Translations under genes and position numbers: made by a program
The notes under the pieces: model-generated
Database searches by the model: none
Told to the model about the DNA's origin: nothing
Seen by the model: the letters and a program-made list of their open reading frames with translations, nothing else
Shown: positions 19,976 through 28,566 of the stretch, piece by piece
How the letters are laid out: every line of letters starts with the position of its first letter
Position numbering within the stretch: the stretch's first letter is position 1
Source of the DNA: Microbacterium sp.
GTDB lineage: Bacteria; Actinomycetota; Actinomycetes; Actinomycetales; Microbacteriaceae
Assembly: GCF_031178445.1 (NCBI RefSeq)
Contig: NZ_JAPSIY010000003.1
Coordinates: forward strand, 279,253-343,252
DNA: 64,000 nucleotides
Direction: 5' to 3'

Positions 19976-21199
19976 ATGACCCGCCGAACACTGGACCAGT
20001 CTTCCAAGCTCAAGAACGTTCTCTATGAGATCCGGGGCAAGGCACTGGTCGAGGCGGCGCGTCTGGAGTCCGAAGGTCACCAGATCCTCAAGCTGAACAC
20101 CGGGAACCCCGCCACCTTCGGCTTCGAGGCTCCCCATCAGATCGTGCACGACATGCTCGCCGCGCTGCCGACGGCGCACGGCTACAGCGACAGCAAGGGA
20201 GTGATCTCGGCCCGCCGTGCGGTGGTCAGTCGTTACGAGCAGATAGACGACTTCCCGCGCTTCGATCCCGATGACGTGTATCTGGGCAACGGCGTCTCCG
20301 AGCTGATCACGATGGTCATGCAGGCGCTGCTCGATCAGGGCGACGAAGTGCTGATCCCCGCTCCTGATTATCCGCTCTGGACGGCGATGACCTCCCTGGC
20401 CGGAGGCACCCCGGTTCACTATCTCTGCGACGAGCAGAACGGCTGGCAGCCGGATCTCGAGGACATCCGCTCGAAGATCACCCCGCAGACCAAAGCGCTC
20501 GTCATCATCAACCCGAACAACCCGACCGGTGCGGTCTACTCCCGTGACGTCCTGCAGGGGCTCGTCCAGATCGCGCGGGAGCACGAGCTCCTGCTGCTCT
20601 CAGACGAGATCTACGACCGCATCCTCTTCGACGACGCTGAGCACATTCCCACCGCGACGCTCGCGCCTGACCTGCTCTGCCTGACGTTCAACGGACTGTC
20701 GAAGACGTACCGGGTCGCGGGGTACCGTTCCGGCTGGCTCGTGATCACGGGACCCAGGTCCCACGCCCGCGGATTCCTCGAGGGCATAACCCTGCTCGCG
20801 TCCACGCGCCTCTGCCCGAACGTCCCCGCACAGCACGCGGTCCAGGCGGCGCTCTCCGGTGTCCAGACCATCGACGCGCTCGTGGCGCCTACCGGGCGGC
20901 TGCACGAGCAGCGCGATATCGCGTGGCAGGGGCTGGAGGCGATCCCGGGCGTGAGCTGCGTGCAGCCGAAGGGGGCGCTGTACGCCTTCCCGCGGCTCGA
21001 CCCCGAGGTGCACGAGATCCGTGACGACGAGAAGCTGGTCTACGACCTGCTCGTGGCCGAGAAGATCCTGCTCGTCCAGGGCACCGGGTTCAACTGGGCG
21101 ACGCCCGACCACCTGCGGGTCGTGACGCTGCCGGAGGCGCGCGTGCTCAGCGAAGCCGTCGAGCGGCTCGGGAACTTCCTCGCGAGCTATCGGCAGTGA
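19976..21199 (+). CDS. Class I aminotransferase, AlaA/AspC-like
   Basis: This 407-residue fold-type I PLP enzyme begins MTRRTLDQSSKLKNVLYEIR. Key sites are NTGNPATFGF, APDYPLWTA, the conserved NPNNPTGAVY, the PLP-interacting ILLSDEIYDR-like block (LLLSDEIYDRI), and Schiff-base Lys243 in FNGLSKTYRVAGYRSGW. It is closest to AlaA, the glutamate-pyruvate aminotransferase for alanine synthesis. Its 3' end overlaps the opposing CpaE-like gene by 53 bases. The start is six bases after a -10-like TATTGT, suggesting leaderless expression. Confidence 0.92.
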   Translation: MTRRTLDQSSKLKNVLYEIRGKALVEAARLESEGHQILKLNTGNPATFGFEAPHQIVHDMLAALPTAHGYSDSKGVISARRAVVSRYEQIDDFPRFDPDDVYLGNGVSELITMVMQALLDQGDEVLIPAPDYPLWTAMTSLAGGTPVHYLCDEQNGWQPDLEDIRSKITPQTKALVIINPNNPTGAVYSRDVLQGLVQIAREHELLLLSDEIYDRILFDDAEHIPTATLAPDLLCLTFNGLSKTYRVAGYRSGWLVITGPRSHARGFLEGITLLASTRLCPNVPAQHAVQAALSGVQTIDALVAPTGRLHEQRDIAWQGLEAIPGVSCVQPKGALYAFPRLDPEVHEIRDDEKLVYDLLVAEKILLVQGTGFNWATPDHLRVVTLPEARVLSEAVERLGNFLASYRQ

Positions 21200-22349
21200 C
21201 CACGGTGCGCGCGCCGAGGCCGGATGCCACGCGGCGCACCGCAGAGACTAGCTGAGACCGGGGAGCGACATCGGCCACGGGCCTGGCGTGCAGCGCCGCC
21301 GCATCGGCCCCCCGCTGGTCGTACGGCAGGAAGGCGATGTCCTCGATCCCGGCGAACCGGTCGAGGGTGCGTCTCACCTGTCCGCGAGCGTCTATGCCGA
21401 GCGGGCCGGGGCGTACCCGGTTCGCGACGACCGTGAGCGGTGTCTGACCGATGAGGTTTCGCAGTTCCGCATGCCCGCGCAGGAATCTGCTAACACCGAG
21501 TGGATCCGCCGAAAGCACCGCGACCACGGCGTCCGCCTCGAGCAGAGCGGATGCCGTCGCGGCGTGACGAGCGGGTGAACCGGGGTCCAGGGGGTCATCG
21601 TCCGCCTCGAAGTCGGCCGCGACGTCGACGACGGTCTCGTCGACCCAGTTGCGGCACACCGCGAGCGTACCGCGCACGCGCCGTGCTGTCAGCTCCGGCC
21701 AGCGGGTGGGCCGGTTGAGACCTCCGAGCACCTCGATGGTGCCGCCGGATGTCTCGACGGCGCTCGCGAGGCGCGAGAGCTCGGCTGGATCGAGACTGCC
21801 CAGTTCAGCGCGACGGCACGCCGCAGCCAAGCCGGGGGACTCGTCGCCGAGCCCGAGCTGGAGGCTGATCGAGGGGGCGACACTGTCCGCGTCGACGAGC
21901 GCGGTCCGCCGCCCTGCCCTGGCGAGCTCGACGGCGAGCTGAACGGCGACAGTGGAGCGCCCCGGCGCTCCATGCGGGCCCCACACGGCGATCACTCGCG
22001 CGCGCTCCGAGCCCTTTGGGGATTCGGTGGCCGGGGTCGAGATCGCCGCCAAGATCCGCGCCGCCGGCGAGTCCGCTGGCAAGGCGTCGGGCAGGCCGAA
22101 GCGCGCCGAGACCCTCGTGTCCCCGGCGCCGACCGGGATCAGGCGGGCGCCTGCCCGATCACAGGCGCGGACCAGCTCAGCCGTGAGCGCCGCGCGGGTC
22201 GGCTCCACGAGCACCGCCGAGACGTTCTCTAGCGGCGCCCTGGCGAGGCCGGCCGGGTCGACGACGACGACCTGGACTCCCTCGAGTTCGAGGTCGGCCG
22301 CAAGCATGCCGGCCTCGGGTCCCCGCAGTGCGACGACGACGGAGGTCAT
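21147..22349 (-). CDS. CpaE/MinD-like P-loop protein with altered Walker A
   Basis: This 400-residue protein has a receiver-like N-terminal part (about 1-100) and a ParA/MinD-type domain: VIAVWGPHGAPGRSTVAV (loop at 124-133), TALVDADSVAPSISLQLGL, and VAVLSADPLGVSRFLRG. In the loop the catalytic Lys of the deviant Walker A is Arg131 (GPHGAPGRST), so ATP hydrolysis may be weak or lost. CpaE proteins localise Flp/Tad pili, and its operon partner is an SAF-domain protein like CpaB. No pilin or CpaF ATPase is visible in the window, so a pilus role is only a possibility. Its end overlaps the opposing aminotransferase. Confidence 0.8.
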   Translation of the reverse strand: MTSVVVALRGPEAGMLAADLELEGVQVVVVDPAGLARAPLENVSAVLVEPTRAALTAELVRACDRAGARLIPVGAGDTRVSARFGLPDALPADSPAARILAAISTPATESPKGSERARVIAVWGPHGAPGRSTVAVQLAVELARAGRRTALVDADSVAPSISLQLGLGDESPGLAAACRRAELGSLDPAELSRLASAVETSGGTIEVLGGLNRPTRWPELTARRVRGTLAVCRNWVDETVVDVAADFEADDDPLDPGSPARHAATASALLEADAVVAVLSADPLGVSRFLRGHAELRNLIGQTPLTVVANRVRPGPLGIDARGQVRRTLDRFAGIEDIAFLPYDQRGADAAALHARPVADVAPRSQLVSAVRRVASGLGARTVVTADSSRGSSRAARRLR

Positions 22350-22960
22350 CAGCCGCGTCCTGCCGGGATGACCGAGATCGCCGAACCGCCGCTGATCGCG
22401 GCGAGAACGTCCGCCACGTCGGCGCGGTCGATGACCACCTCGACGTCCGAGCTGCTCTGGCTCAGCATCCCCTCGGCCTCGGCGACCGTCGCAACCACGG
22501 CATCCGCGACGAGCACGCGCGGCTCGTCGAAGGTACGGCCGTCCTCGGCGAGCGGGGCGTGCCAGAGCTCCACCGACGTGCCCGACCGCACCTCGGCCGG
22601 GATCGCCGTGCTCGTCACCACGACGGTCGTGGTTCGGCCCTGTGACGCGTCGCCGACCGCGGATGCGGGCACGAGCTCACCCTCTGCCAGCGTGCGCATC
22701 GCGATGGAGCCGGGTTCCAGCTCCTGTGGAGCGAGGTACGTGTCCGTGAGACCCCCCAGCCCCACGTCGACGACCTGGAAGTCGCCGGAGTCGATCGTCT
22801 CACCCGGTACCACCGTGCGAGTCGCCTGCAGCAGGGGAGCGGTCTGCCTGGACGACGAGACGAGCAGCCACACGCCGGCGACGGAGGCGACCACCAGCAC
22901 GATACCTATCAGGAACCGGACGTCGCCGAGCACCGCACGGCGACCACGAGAAGGCGTCAT
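22349..22960 (-). CDS. SAF-domain membrane-anchored protein (CpaB/RcpC-like)
   Basis: I use ATG 22960 (MTPSRGRRAVLGDVRFLIG), giving 203 residues; a GTG two codons upstream is possible. One N-terminal membrane helix at about 14-34 is followed by an extracytoplasmic SAF domain (APLLQATRTVVPGETIDSGD, APQELEPGSIAMRTLAEGEL). This is the arrangement of CpaB/RcpC Flp-pilus assembly proteins and of FlgA. Its stop overlaps the start of the CpaE-like gene (TGATG). Function is unproven because the rest of a pilus cluster is not in the window. Confidence 0.82.
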   Translation of the reverse strand: MTPSRGRRAVLGDVRFLIGIVLVVASVAGVWLLVSSSRQTAPLLQATRTVVPGETIDSGDFQVVDVGLGGLTDTYLAPQELEPGSIAMRTLAEGELVPASAVGDASQGRTTTVVVTSTAIPAEVRSGTSVELWHAPLAEDGRTFDEPRVLVADAVVATVAEAEGMLSQSSSDVEVVIDRADVADVLAAISGGSAISVIPAGRG

Positions 22961-23045
22961 GCACACATCGTCACAGATCCGGGGATCGAGTCCGGAAAGT
23001 TATCCACAGGCGAGATTCGCAGGGGTATCCATGCAAGGCGCGGGG

Positions 23046-23057
23046 GAGAATGGCGTT
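23046..23057 (+). promoter_or_regulatory. Possible leaderless-type promoter (GAGAAT-N6-ATG)
   Basis: GAGAAT, six bases, then ATG 23058. The first base departs from TANNNT, and GGGGGAG just before it could act as a ribosome site instead. Confidence 0.3.
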
Positions 23058-23336
23058 ATGCCCGACGCATCCGCTCCCGCTCCCCGCTTCCTCGCGCCTG
23101 CGCAGGTGGCGGAGCTGCTCAGCATCGAGGTCGACGAGGTGATCGATCTCGTGCAGCAGGGGCGGTTGCGTGGTTCGCGACTCGGTTCACCGCCGCGATG
23201 GCGCATCGAAGAGGCGAGTATCGCCGACTATCTCGCGGAGCAGTCGGAGGAGGCCAGGCGGATGGCGCTGTGGCGCCAGGCGAACGAGGCGAGCTTCCCC
23301 GAAGTCTGGGGCACCAGTCCGTACCACGGCAGCTGA
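23058..23336 (+). CDS. Small helix-turn-helix (excisionase/MerR-type) DNA-binding protein
   Basis: This 92-residue protein begins MPDASAPAPRFLAPAQVAEL. The segment FLAPAQVAELLSIEVDEVIDLVQQG followed by RLRGSRLGSPPRWRIEEASIADYL (given in two pieces) is the excisionase/BldC-like winged helix: helix, turn, recognition helix, beta wing. No integrase or attachment site is near, so it is probably a chromosomal regulator, not a phage excisionase. It diverges from the SAF/CpaE pair and converges with the next gene through a shared hairpin. Confidence 0.82.
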   Translation: MPDASAPAPRFLAPAQVAELLSIEVDEVIDLVQQGRLRGSRLGSPPRWRIEEASIADYLAEQSEEARRMALWRQANEASFPEVWGTSPYHGS

Positions 23337-23351
23337 TACCGCGCATACTTC

Positions 23352-23382
23352 GCGGGTCAGCCGAGCAGATCCGCTGACCCGC
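23352..23382. terminator. Bidirectional hairpin between convergent genes
   Basis: GCGGGTCAGC and GCTGACCCGC arms (10 bp) flank an 11-base loop. The left arm contains the stop codon of the leftward gene at 23357. Confidence 0.65.
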
Positions 23383-23956
23383 TCGTCAGCCTCACCCAGA
23401 GCACTGCCGCGAACGGAATGATCCGGAATCCCTGCACCGTCCTCGCACGACGCTGCTCACCGGCATCGTGCAGCGCGAGGTCGAGATGATCCGCCCCGGC
23501 GCGGTCGACGGTGCCGTGCAGGGATGTTCCGGAACGCATGCCCAGCTGCACGGGGATGCGACGCCGGGCGAGGTCGCGCAGCACGAAGCCGAAGGTCATC
23601 CGCTCGCGCAGCGCCGGCGCGGACGTCTGCACGCGCAGGCTGGTCAGCATCGTCCCATGATCCACCGCGACCGATTCCACGGCGTCCAGCGGCACGATGC
23701 GCAGTCGCGGATCGCCTTCGGCGCACACGCCGAGCCAGTCGGCGCCGAGTGCCTCGGGCGTGACCTGCCACCGATCACCGGACAGCAGCTCCAGCACCAC
23801 CGGCGCTGCGCCTTCAACAGTCGATCGCAGTCGCTCGTGCAGTGCGAGCTTCGCGATCCTCAGCCGCTCGCTCTCGGCGTCGAGGGCGACGCGCTGGGCC
23901 TCCCACTCGGCCGCCAGCTGGCCCTCGAGGTCATCGAAGAGGTGCTCCCATTCCAC
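23357..23956 (-). CDS. Conserved hypothetical actinobacterial protein
   Basis: The frame is open to an ATG at 24028. The compact start VEWEHLFDDLEGQLAAEWEA at GTG 23956 looks like the true N-terminus because the preceding 24 residues are unlike a folded protein, and I use it (199 residues). A charged helical first third (RVALDAESERLRIAKLALHERLR) is followed by a beta-rich remainder with two repeated hydrophobic strands (LRIVPLDAVESVAVDHG; GFRIIPFAAVLWVRL). No enzyme motif, signal or membrane helix is seen. Function is unknown; it is divergent from the Rv3235-like gene. Confidence 0.65.
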   Translation of the reverse strand: MEWEHLFDDLEGQLAAEWEAQRVALDAESERLRIAKLALHERLRSTVEGAAPVVLELLSGDRWQVTPEALGADWLGVCAEGDPRLRIVPLDAVESVAVDHGTMLTSLRVQTSAPALRERMTFGFVLRDLARRRIPVQLGMRSGTSLHGTVDRAGADHLDLALHDAGEQRRARTVQGFRIIPFAAVLWVRLTSGSADLLG

Positions 23957-24113
23957 GTCAACGACAGTAGGGGAACGGTGTTCTCCGCGAGCGAGTTTTC
24001 CACAGATCTCGCTGTCGACCTCTGCCATTAAGCGGGTCCTGTTGTACTCTCGGAGAACTTCGACAGCGCAGGATTCAGAGACGAATCAGCCACGAACCGG
24101 GGGGATCGCGGGT

Positions 24114-24506
24114 ATGACGACGACGGTGAACGAGTACTTCGCTCCGCAGGTGACACCGGCGTCACAGCTGCCCGATCCTGAGCCCCTGCTGCGGCGGCTC
24201 ACCCAAGGGGCGCTCGAGGTGCTGGCGGGTGTTCGCGAGGTCGAGCAGCTGGCGCGCTGGTTCAGTGAGGACGCCTTCCGTGCTCTCGTGACCCGCGCGA
24301 ACCTGTCGGCGAGGGCGCGCAGCGCGCGGGGAGTGGCGCCGGCACGTCCCACGTTCCAGATCCTGTCGATTCGTCAGTCCGTCCCGGCCGACAGCGTCAT
24401 CGAGGCGGCGCTGGTGGTCGCAGGACCCGGCCGCACGCGTGCCGTCGCGATCCGGCTCGAAGGTCTCGACGGGCGCTGGCGGGCGAGTTCGCTCGCCATC
24501 CTCTGA
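24114..24506 (+). CDS. Rv3235-family small protein
   Basis: This 130-residue protein starts at ATG 24114 (MTTTVNEYFAPQVTPASQLP). After a disordered N-terminus it shows an amphipathic helical part (RRLTQGALEVLAGVREVEQL) and ends in a beta-rich segment with the family's terminal block (AVAIRLEGLDGRWRASSLAI). This matches Rv3235-like proteins, uncharacterised but widespread in Actinobacteria and usually close to secA and hpf. Here they are separated by the oxamate-type island and other genes, which hints at an insertion into an ancestral neighbourhood. Confidence 0.75.
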   Translation: MTTTVNEYFAPQVTPASQLPDPEPLLRRLTQGALEVLAGVREVEQLARWFSEDAFRALVTRANLSARARSARGVAPARPTFQILSIRQSVPADSVIEAALVVAGPGRTRAVAIRLEGLDGRWRASSLAIL

Positions 24507-24567
24507 CACGATCGAAGGCGGTCGGTTACCGATCCGCTTGCTGAAGGGCGCTGGCGGACGCACGCTC

Positions 24568-24579
24568 TAGGCTGGGACG
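24568..24579 (+). promoter_or_regulatory. Leaderless-type promoter (TAGGCT-N6-GTG)
   Basis: TAGGCT at 24568-24573, six bases, then the pdtaS GTG at 24580. There is no purine-rich ribosome site at the normal distance. Confidence 0.55.
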
Positions 24580-26052
24580 GTGTCAACGCTGAGTGATCTC
24601 ATCCATGCCCAGGGCCGCCTGACCGACGCCGACGTCGAGTGGCTGCATCGTCTGGCGGGTGACGGCCAGCTTCTCGCGGATCTCGCCTCTGCCGACATCG
24701 TGATCTGGATCGAGACCGCCGACGGCTCGTTCATCGCGGTGACGCATTCACGACCGAGCGGAGCTGCGACCCTCTTCTATCGGGACATCGTGGGGGAGAA
24801 GGTGCGGCCCCAGTGGCGTACGCAGGTGCACGCGGCGTTCGAGTCCGCTGAGATCGTCGACTCCTCCTCGCCCGACTGGTTCGAGGAGACCCCAACGCGC
24901 GTGCGCGCCGTGCCGATCGTGCGCGAAGGCGACGAGCGCGTCGTGGTGGGCGTTCTCACCAGGCACACGAACCTGGGCGAGGCGCGCATGCCGTCGCGCC
25001 AGCAGATCAGCTTCGACGAGTGCGCCAACGACCTGTTCCGGATGATCGCGTCAGGCGAGTTCCCGGACCTCGCCGCTCCGACGGCGCCCCGCCGCGGCGC
25101 TCCCCGTGCGGCGGACGGCCTGATCCGGATCGACGTCGACGGCATCACGACCTTCGCGAGCCCGAACGCGCTGTCGGCATTCAACAGGATGGGCTTCGAC
25201 GACGAGCTGGAAGGCGAGTCTCTCGCCGAGGTCACGAGCCGCATCGTGCCGCCCTCCCGCCAGGTGGACGAGACGCTGCCGGTCGTCGTGACAGGCCGTG
25301 CTCCGTGGCGGACCGACATCGAGGCGCGTGGCGTCACGGTCTCGCTGCGGGCCATCCCGCTGAAGGACCACGGCACCCGCATCGGCGCGATCGTGCTCTG
25401 CCGCGACGTCTCGGAGCTTCGCCACCAGGAGCAGGAGCTGATCACCAAGGACGCCACGATCCGCGAGATCCACCACCGCGTCAAGAACAACCTGCAGACG
25501 GTCGCCTCGCTGCTGCGCATCCAGGCGCGGCGCACGCACTCCGACGAGGCTCGCGATGCCCTCACTCAGGCGATGCGGCGTGTGGAGTCGATCGCGGTGG
25601 TCCACGACACCCTCGCGAGCGGTCTGGCGCAGACCGTGGACTTCGACGAGGTGTTCGATCGCGTGCTGAAGCTGGTCGCCGAGGTGGCGTCCGCGCCCAA
25701 CACCCGTGCGCGCACCCAGCGGGAGGGGCGGTTCGGCGTGCTTCCCAGTGAGTACGCGACGCCGCTGGCACTCGCACTGACCGAGGTCGTGACGAACGCG
25801 GTCGAGCACGGGCTGGCGGGTCAGGAGGGCGTCGTCAGCATCGAGGCCTTCCGCACCGCCGAGAGCCTGCGCGTGATCGTCAGCGACACAGGTCACGGCC
25901 TGCCCGAAGGGCGCGTGGGACAGGGGCTCGGCACGCAGATCATCCGCACGCTGATCCAGGGCGAGCTCAGCGGCTCGATCGAATGGAAGGGCGCCGAGGG
26001 CGAGGGCACCGAGGTCGTGATCGAGATCCCGCTGCGGTGGATCAAGGCCTGA
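24580..26052 (+). CDS. pdtaS: Cytoplasmic sensor histidine kinase PdtaS
   Basis: This 490-residue soluble kinase has a GAF-like N-terminal domain (about 1-150), a PAS-like domain (about 175-285) and a HisKA_2 dimerisation motif IREIHHRVKNNLQTVASLL with the phospho-acceptor His298/His299. An HWE/HisKA_2-type ATPase domain ends it (ALALTEVVTNAVEHG, VSDTGHGLPEG, GLGTQIIRTL). In mycobacteria PdtaS phosphorylates PdtaR, an ANTAR antiterminator, and responds to nitric oxide, copper or cyclic di-GMP. The pdtaR gene is not in this window, as expected because the pair is unlinked in relatives. Confidence 0.92.
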   Translation: MSTLSDLIHAQGRLTDADVEWLHRLAGDGQLLADLASADIVIWIETADGSFIAVTHSRPSGAATLFYRDIVGEKVRPQWRTQVHAAFESAEIVDSSSPDWFEETPTRVRAVPIVREGDERVVVGVLTRHTNLGEARMPSRQQISFDECANDLFRMIASGEFPDLAAPTAPRRGAPRAADGLIRIDVDGITTFASPNALSAFNRMGFDDELEGESLAEVTSRIVPPSRQVDETLPVVVTGRAPWRTDIEARGVTVSLRAIPLKDHGTRIGAIVLCRDVSELRHQEQELITKDATIREIHHRVKNNLQTVASLLRIQARRTHSDEARDALTQAMRRVESIAVVHDTLASGLAQTVDFDEVFDRVLKLVAEVASAPNTRARTQREGRFGVLPSEYATPLALALTEVVTNAVEHGLAGQEGVVSIEAFRTAESLRVIVSDTGHGLPEGRVGQGLGTQIIRTLIQGELSGSIEWKGAEGEGTEVVIEIPLRWIKA

Positions 26053-26078
26053 CGCGCCCTCGACTCGCACAAGACGAA

Positions 26079-26103
26079 AGCCCCGCCGATGCGCGGCGGG
26101 GCT
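26079..26103. terminator. Bidirectional terminator between pdtaS and whiB
   Basis: A 10-bp G/C stem (AGCCCCGCCG / CGGCGGGGCT) with a 5-base loop, located between two convergent stops. Confidence 0.8.
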
Positions 26104-26121
26104 CGTCGATGCGTTCCGGGT

Positions 26122-26370
26122 TCAGCCGGCGCGACGTGCGCGGGCCGCACGGCGCTTGAGGGCGCGGCGCTCGTCCTCGGAGAGGCCACCCCAGACTCCC
26201 GAATCCTGTCCGGACTCCAGGGCGTACTGCAGGCAGATCTCGGTCACCGTGCAGGTGGCGCAGACGGCCTTCGCCTTCTCGATCTGGTCGACAGCCGGTC
26301 CTGTGTTGCCGACCGGGAAGAACAGCTCGGGGTCGACGGTCAGGCAGGCGGCTTTGTCGCGCCAATCCAT
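26122..26370 (-). CDS. WhiB-family iron-sulfur transcriptional regulator
   Basis: This 82-residue protein has the four cluster-binding cysteines Cys9, Cys37, Cys40 and Cys46 (C-x27-C-x2-C-x5-C), the GVWGG turn at 58-62 and a basic C-terminal tail KRRAARARRAG. The compact form is nearest WhiB1, the essential NO-sensing member that binds the principal sigma factor. The ATG at 26370 follows GGAG. An upstream gap of about 200 bases may hold its regulatory region. Confidence 0.94.
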   Translation of the reverse strand: MDWRDKAACLTVDPELFFPVGNTGPAVDQIEKAKAVCATCTVTEICLQYALESGQDSGVWGGLSEDERRALKRRAARARRAG

Positions 26371-26573
26371 AGGGGCTCCTCAGATAGGTGATTTTCGGTG
26401 GGGCGGCCGCGTCAGCAGCGCTCGAGATCAGGTGCGGGATCGGGATTCCGCTACCCTGGTGATGCGAGCAACAGCTCGCCCCACTCCGATGTGGGAGCAC
26501 ATGGCTTTGTCCATTCTGTAACATGCATTCCCTGAAATCAAGGGTTTTCGCGCATCCGATCCGAGGAGTTCCC

Positions 26574-26975
26574 GTGCGCCCGTCCGGTCCCGCCATCGCC
26601 GCGGCCGTCGTCCTGGCCGCCGAGGCGGCCGGCATCCTCGTCGTCACCGTGTTCGAGCTCTTCGCTCTCGGATCGGGAGACGCATCATCGACTCCCTCCG
26701 GTCTGGCACTGGTCGCACTGACTCTTCTCGGGGCCGTCGCGCTGGCGGCCTTCAGCTGGGGAACCCTTCGACGCGCCTCCTGGGCGCGTTCGGGCGCGAT
26801 CGTCTTCCAGGTGCTGGGGATCGCGCTCGGACTGGCGTCTCTGAGCATCCGACCCGTGCCGTGGCTGTTCGCGCTCGGCGTCGGCGGCACGGCACTCGTC
26901 GGGGTCGTGCTGCTCATCGCCGCTGTGCGGCGCGACGGGGCAGACGATCCGCGGGTGCGAGGCAGCGAGGACTGA
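26574..26975 (+). CDS. Small four-helix integral membrane protein
   Basis: I take the GTG at 26574, eight bases after GAGGAG, giving 133 residues; an ATG at 26523 in the same frame has no ribosome site. Four hydrophobic spans are separated by short loops (AIAAAVVLAAEAAGILVV; ALVALTLLGAVALAAFSW; GAIVFQVLGIALGLASL; WLFALGVGGTALVGVVLL), and the C-terminus is charged. No family function is recognisable. It is divergent from whiB. Confidence 0.75.
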   Translation: MRPSGPAIAAAVVLAAEAAGILVVTVFELFALGSGDASSTPSGLALVALTLLGAVALAAFSWGTLRRASWARSGAIVFQVLGIALGLASLSIRPVPWLFALGVGGTALVGVVLLIAAVRRDGADDPRVRGSED

Positions 26976-27012
26976 GGGAGCGCTCAGCCCGTTCGGAAAC
27001 CGTAAGGGCTGC

Positions 27013-27486
27013 TCAGTCGATGCCGAGCGTCTTGCGAAGCCGCGCGACGTGACCGGTGGCCTTGACGTTGTACTGCGCGAGTGCGATGTCGCCCTGCTCG
27101 TCGATCACGAAGGTCGAGCGGATCACGCCTTCGATCACCTTGCCGTAGTTCATCTTCTCGCCCCACACGCCGTAGGCCGAGTGCACGGCGTGGTCCGGGT
27201 CGCTCAGCAGTTCGAAGCTGAGCGCATCGCGCTCTCGGAACTCGCGGAGCTTCGCGGGGGCGTCGCGCGAGACGCCGACGACGGTGTAGCCGGCGCCCTG
27301 CAGCGACGCGATGCTGTCGCGGAAGTCGCACGCCTGCGTCGTGCACCCGGGCGTCATCGCGGCCGGGTAGAAGTACAGGATCACCTTGCGTCCGCGCATC
27401 TCCGACAGGGAGACGCTTCTCTCATCCTGGTCGAGCAACGTGAAATCGGGGGCGGGGGTACCGGGTTCCAGGCGCACGTTCGTCAC
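27013..27486 (-). CDS. bcp: Thioredoxin-dependent peroxiredoxin, Bcp/PrxQ type
   Basis: This 157-residue protein starts at GTG 27486. The peroxidatic centre PAAMTPGCTTQACDFRD carries Cys48 and the second Cys53, the PrxQ spacing of four residues. Other conserved blocks are APDFTLLDQD, VVGVSRDAPAKLREF and RSTFVIDEQG. It reduces peroxides using thioredoxin. The GTG lies six bases after TAGGCT on the minus strand, a leaderless arrangement. Confidence 0.95.
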   Translation of the reverse strand: MTNVRLEPGTPAPDFTLLDQDERSVSLSEMRGRKVILYFYPAAMTPGCTTQACDFRDSIASLQGAGYTVVGVSRDAPAKLREFRERDALSFELLSDPDHAVHSAYGVWGEKMNYGKVIEGVIRSTFVIDEQGDIALAQYNVKATGHVARLRKTLGID

Positions 27487-27498
27487 GGTCCAAGCCTA
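27487..27498 (-). promoter_or_regulatory. Leaderless-type promoter (TAGGCT-N6-GTG)
   Basis: On the minus strand TAGGCT is followed by TGGACC and the bcp GTG at 27486. Confidence 0.55.
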
Positions 27499-27519
27499 CC
27501 GGTGCGCGTGAGCACGAGT

Positions 27520-28566
27520 TCAGCCCGCGAACGTCTGCAGCAGTCTCTGCAGCGACTCCAGCCGTGCCCGCCCCGTCTCGTTCAGACGGCCGTCGGCGGC
27601 CGCTTCGTTGAGTGCGCAGTCCTCGGCATCCGGCAGGTGGGTGCAGCCGCGCGGGCAGTCCTCGGCGATGGCGGCCAGCTCGGTGTACGCGGCGAGGATG
27701 TTGCCGCTGTCGACATGCCCGAGCCCGAACGAGCGGACGCCGGGAGTGTCGATCACCCAGCCGCGCCCGCCGTGCGCGTCCACGTATCGCAGCGACACCG
27801 TGGAGGAGGACGTGTGCCTACCGCGGCCAGTCACCTCGTTCACATGCCCCGTCGCCCGGTCCGCTCCCGGCACGAGCCCGTTCACCAGTGTGGACTTGCC
27901 GACCCCGGAGTGGCCGACGAACACGGTCGAGTGCCCGACGAGCGACTTGCCGATCTCGTCGATCGGCATCCGCCCTCGGGCACTGGTGAACACGCGCAGG
28001 TCGAGCCCGTCGAAGTGCGCGAGGAAGGGGCCGGGGTCGGCCAGGTCGGTCTTGGTGACCACGAGCAGGGGGCGGATGCCGGCGTCCAGCGCCGCCACGA
28101 GATACCGGTCGACGAGGCGGGCGCGGGGCTCGGGGTCGGCGGCGGCCACCACGATCAGCATCTGATCGGCGTTGGCGACGACCACCCGTTCCACCTGATC
28201 GGTGTCATCCGCGCTGCGGCGAAGCAGCGAGGTGCGATCGACGATGCCGACGATCCGCGAAAGCGTGCCCTCCGCTCCCGACGTGTCGCCGACGACGCGC
28301 GCGCGATCCCCGGTAACGATAGGGGTGCGGCGCAGCTCCCTCGCTCGCGCGGCTGTGGCGATCCGCTCGTCCGGGGTGTCCTCGTCGATCAGCACCGTGT
28401 AGCGGCCGCGATCCACTCCCAGCACGCGGCCGATCTCCGCGTCGTCATGGGCAGGGCGGCGCTTGGTGCGGGGCCGGTTCGCCTTCGGATTCGGACGAGT
28501 GCGGATGCTGCTCTCATCGAACTCGTCGAAGTCGTCGAGCTCGTCGTCGTCGCCCAGCCAGCTCAC
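27520..28566 (-). CDS. rsgA: Ribosome small-subunit-dependent GTPase RsgA
   Basis: The GTG at 28566 overlaps the aroA stop (GTGA), giving 348 residues. After an acidic N-terminus (DDDELDDFDEFDE) come the OB-fold, a circularly permuted GTPase with VVTKTDLAD (G4) before FVGHSGVGKSTLVNGL (G1) and DTPGVRSFGL (G3), and the zinc finger CPRGCTHLPDAEDCAL. RsgA checks late 30S maturation and releases RbfA. The acidic leader is longer than in Gram-negative homologues. Confidence 0.96.
   Translation of the reverse strand: MSWLGDDDELDDFDEFDESSIRTRPNPKANRPRTKRRPAHDDAEIGRVLGVDRGRYTVLIDEDTPDERIATAARARELRRTPIVTGDRARVVGDTSGAEGTLSRIVGIVDRTSLLRRSADDTDQVERVVVANADQMLIVVAAADPEPRARLVDRYLVAALDAGIRPLLVVTKTDLADPGPFLAHFDGLDLRVFTSARGRMPIDEIGKSLVGHSTVFVGHSGVGKSTLVNGLVPGADRATGHVNEVTGRGRHTSSSTVSLRYVDAHGGRGWVIDTPGVRSFGLGHVDSGNILAAYTELAAIAEDCPRGCTHLPDAEDCALNEAAADGRLNETGRARLESLQRLLQTFAG

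Noticed and set aside
23058..23336. Excisionase of a mobile element
   Set aside because: The winged-helix type is shared by many chromosomal regulators; there is no integrase, attachment site or other mobile gene nearby.
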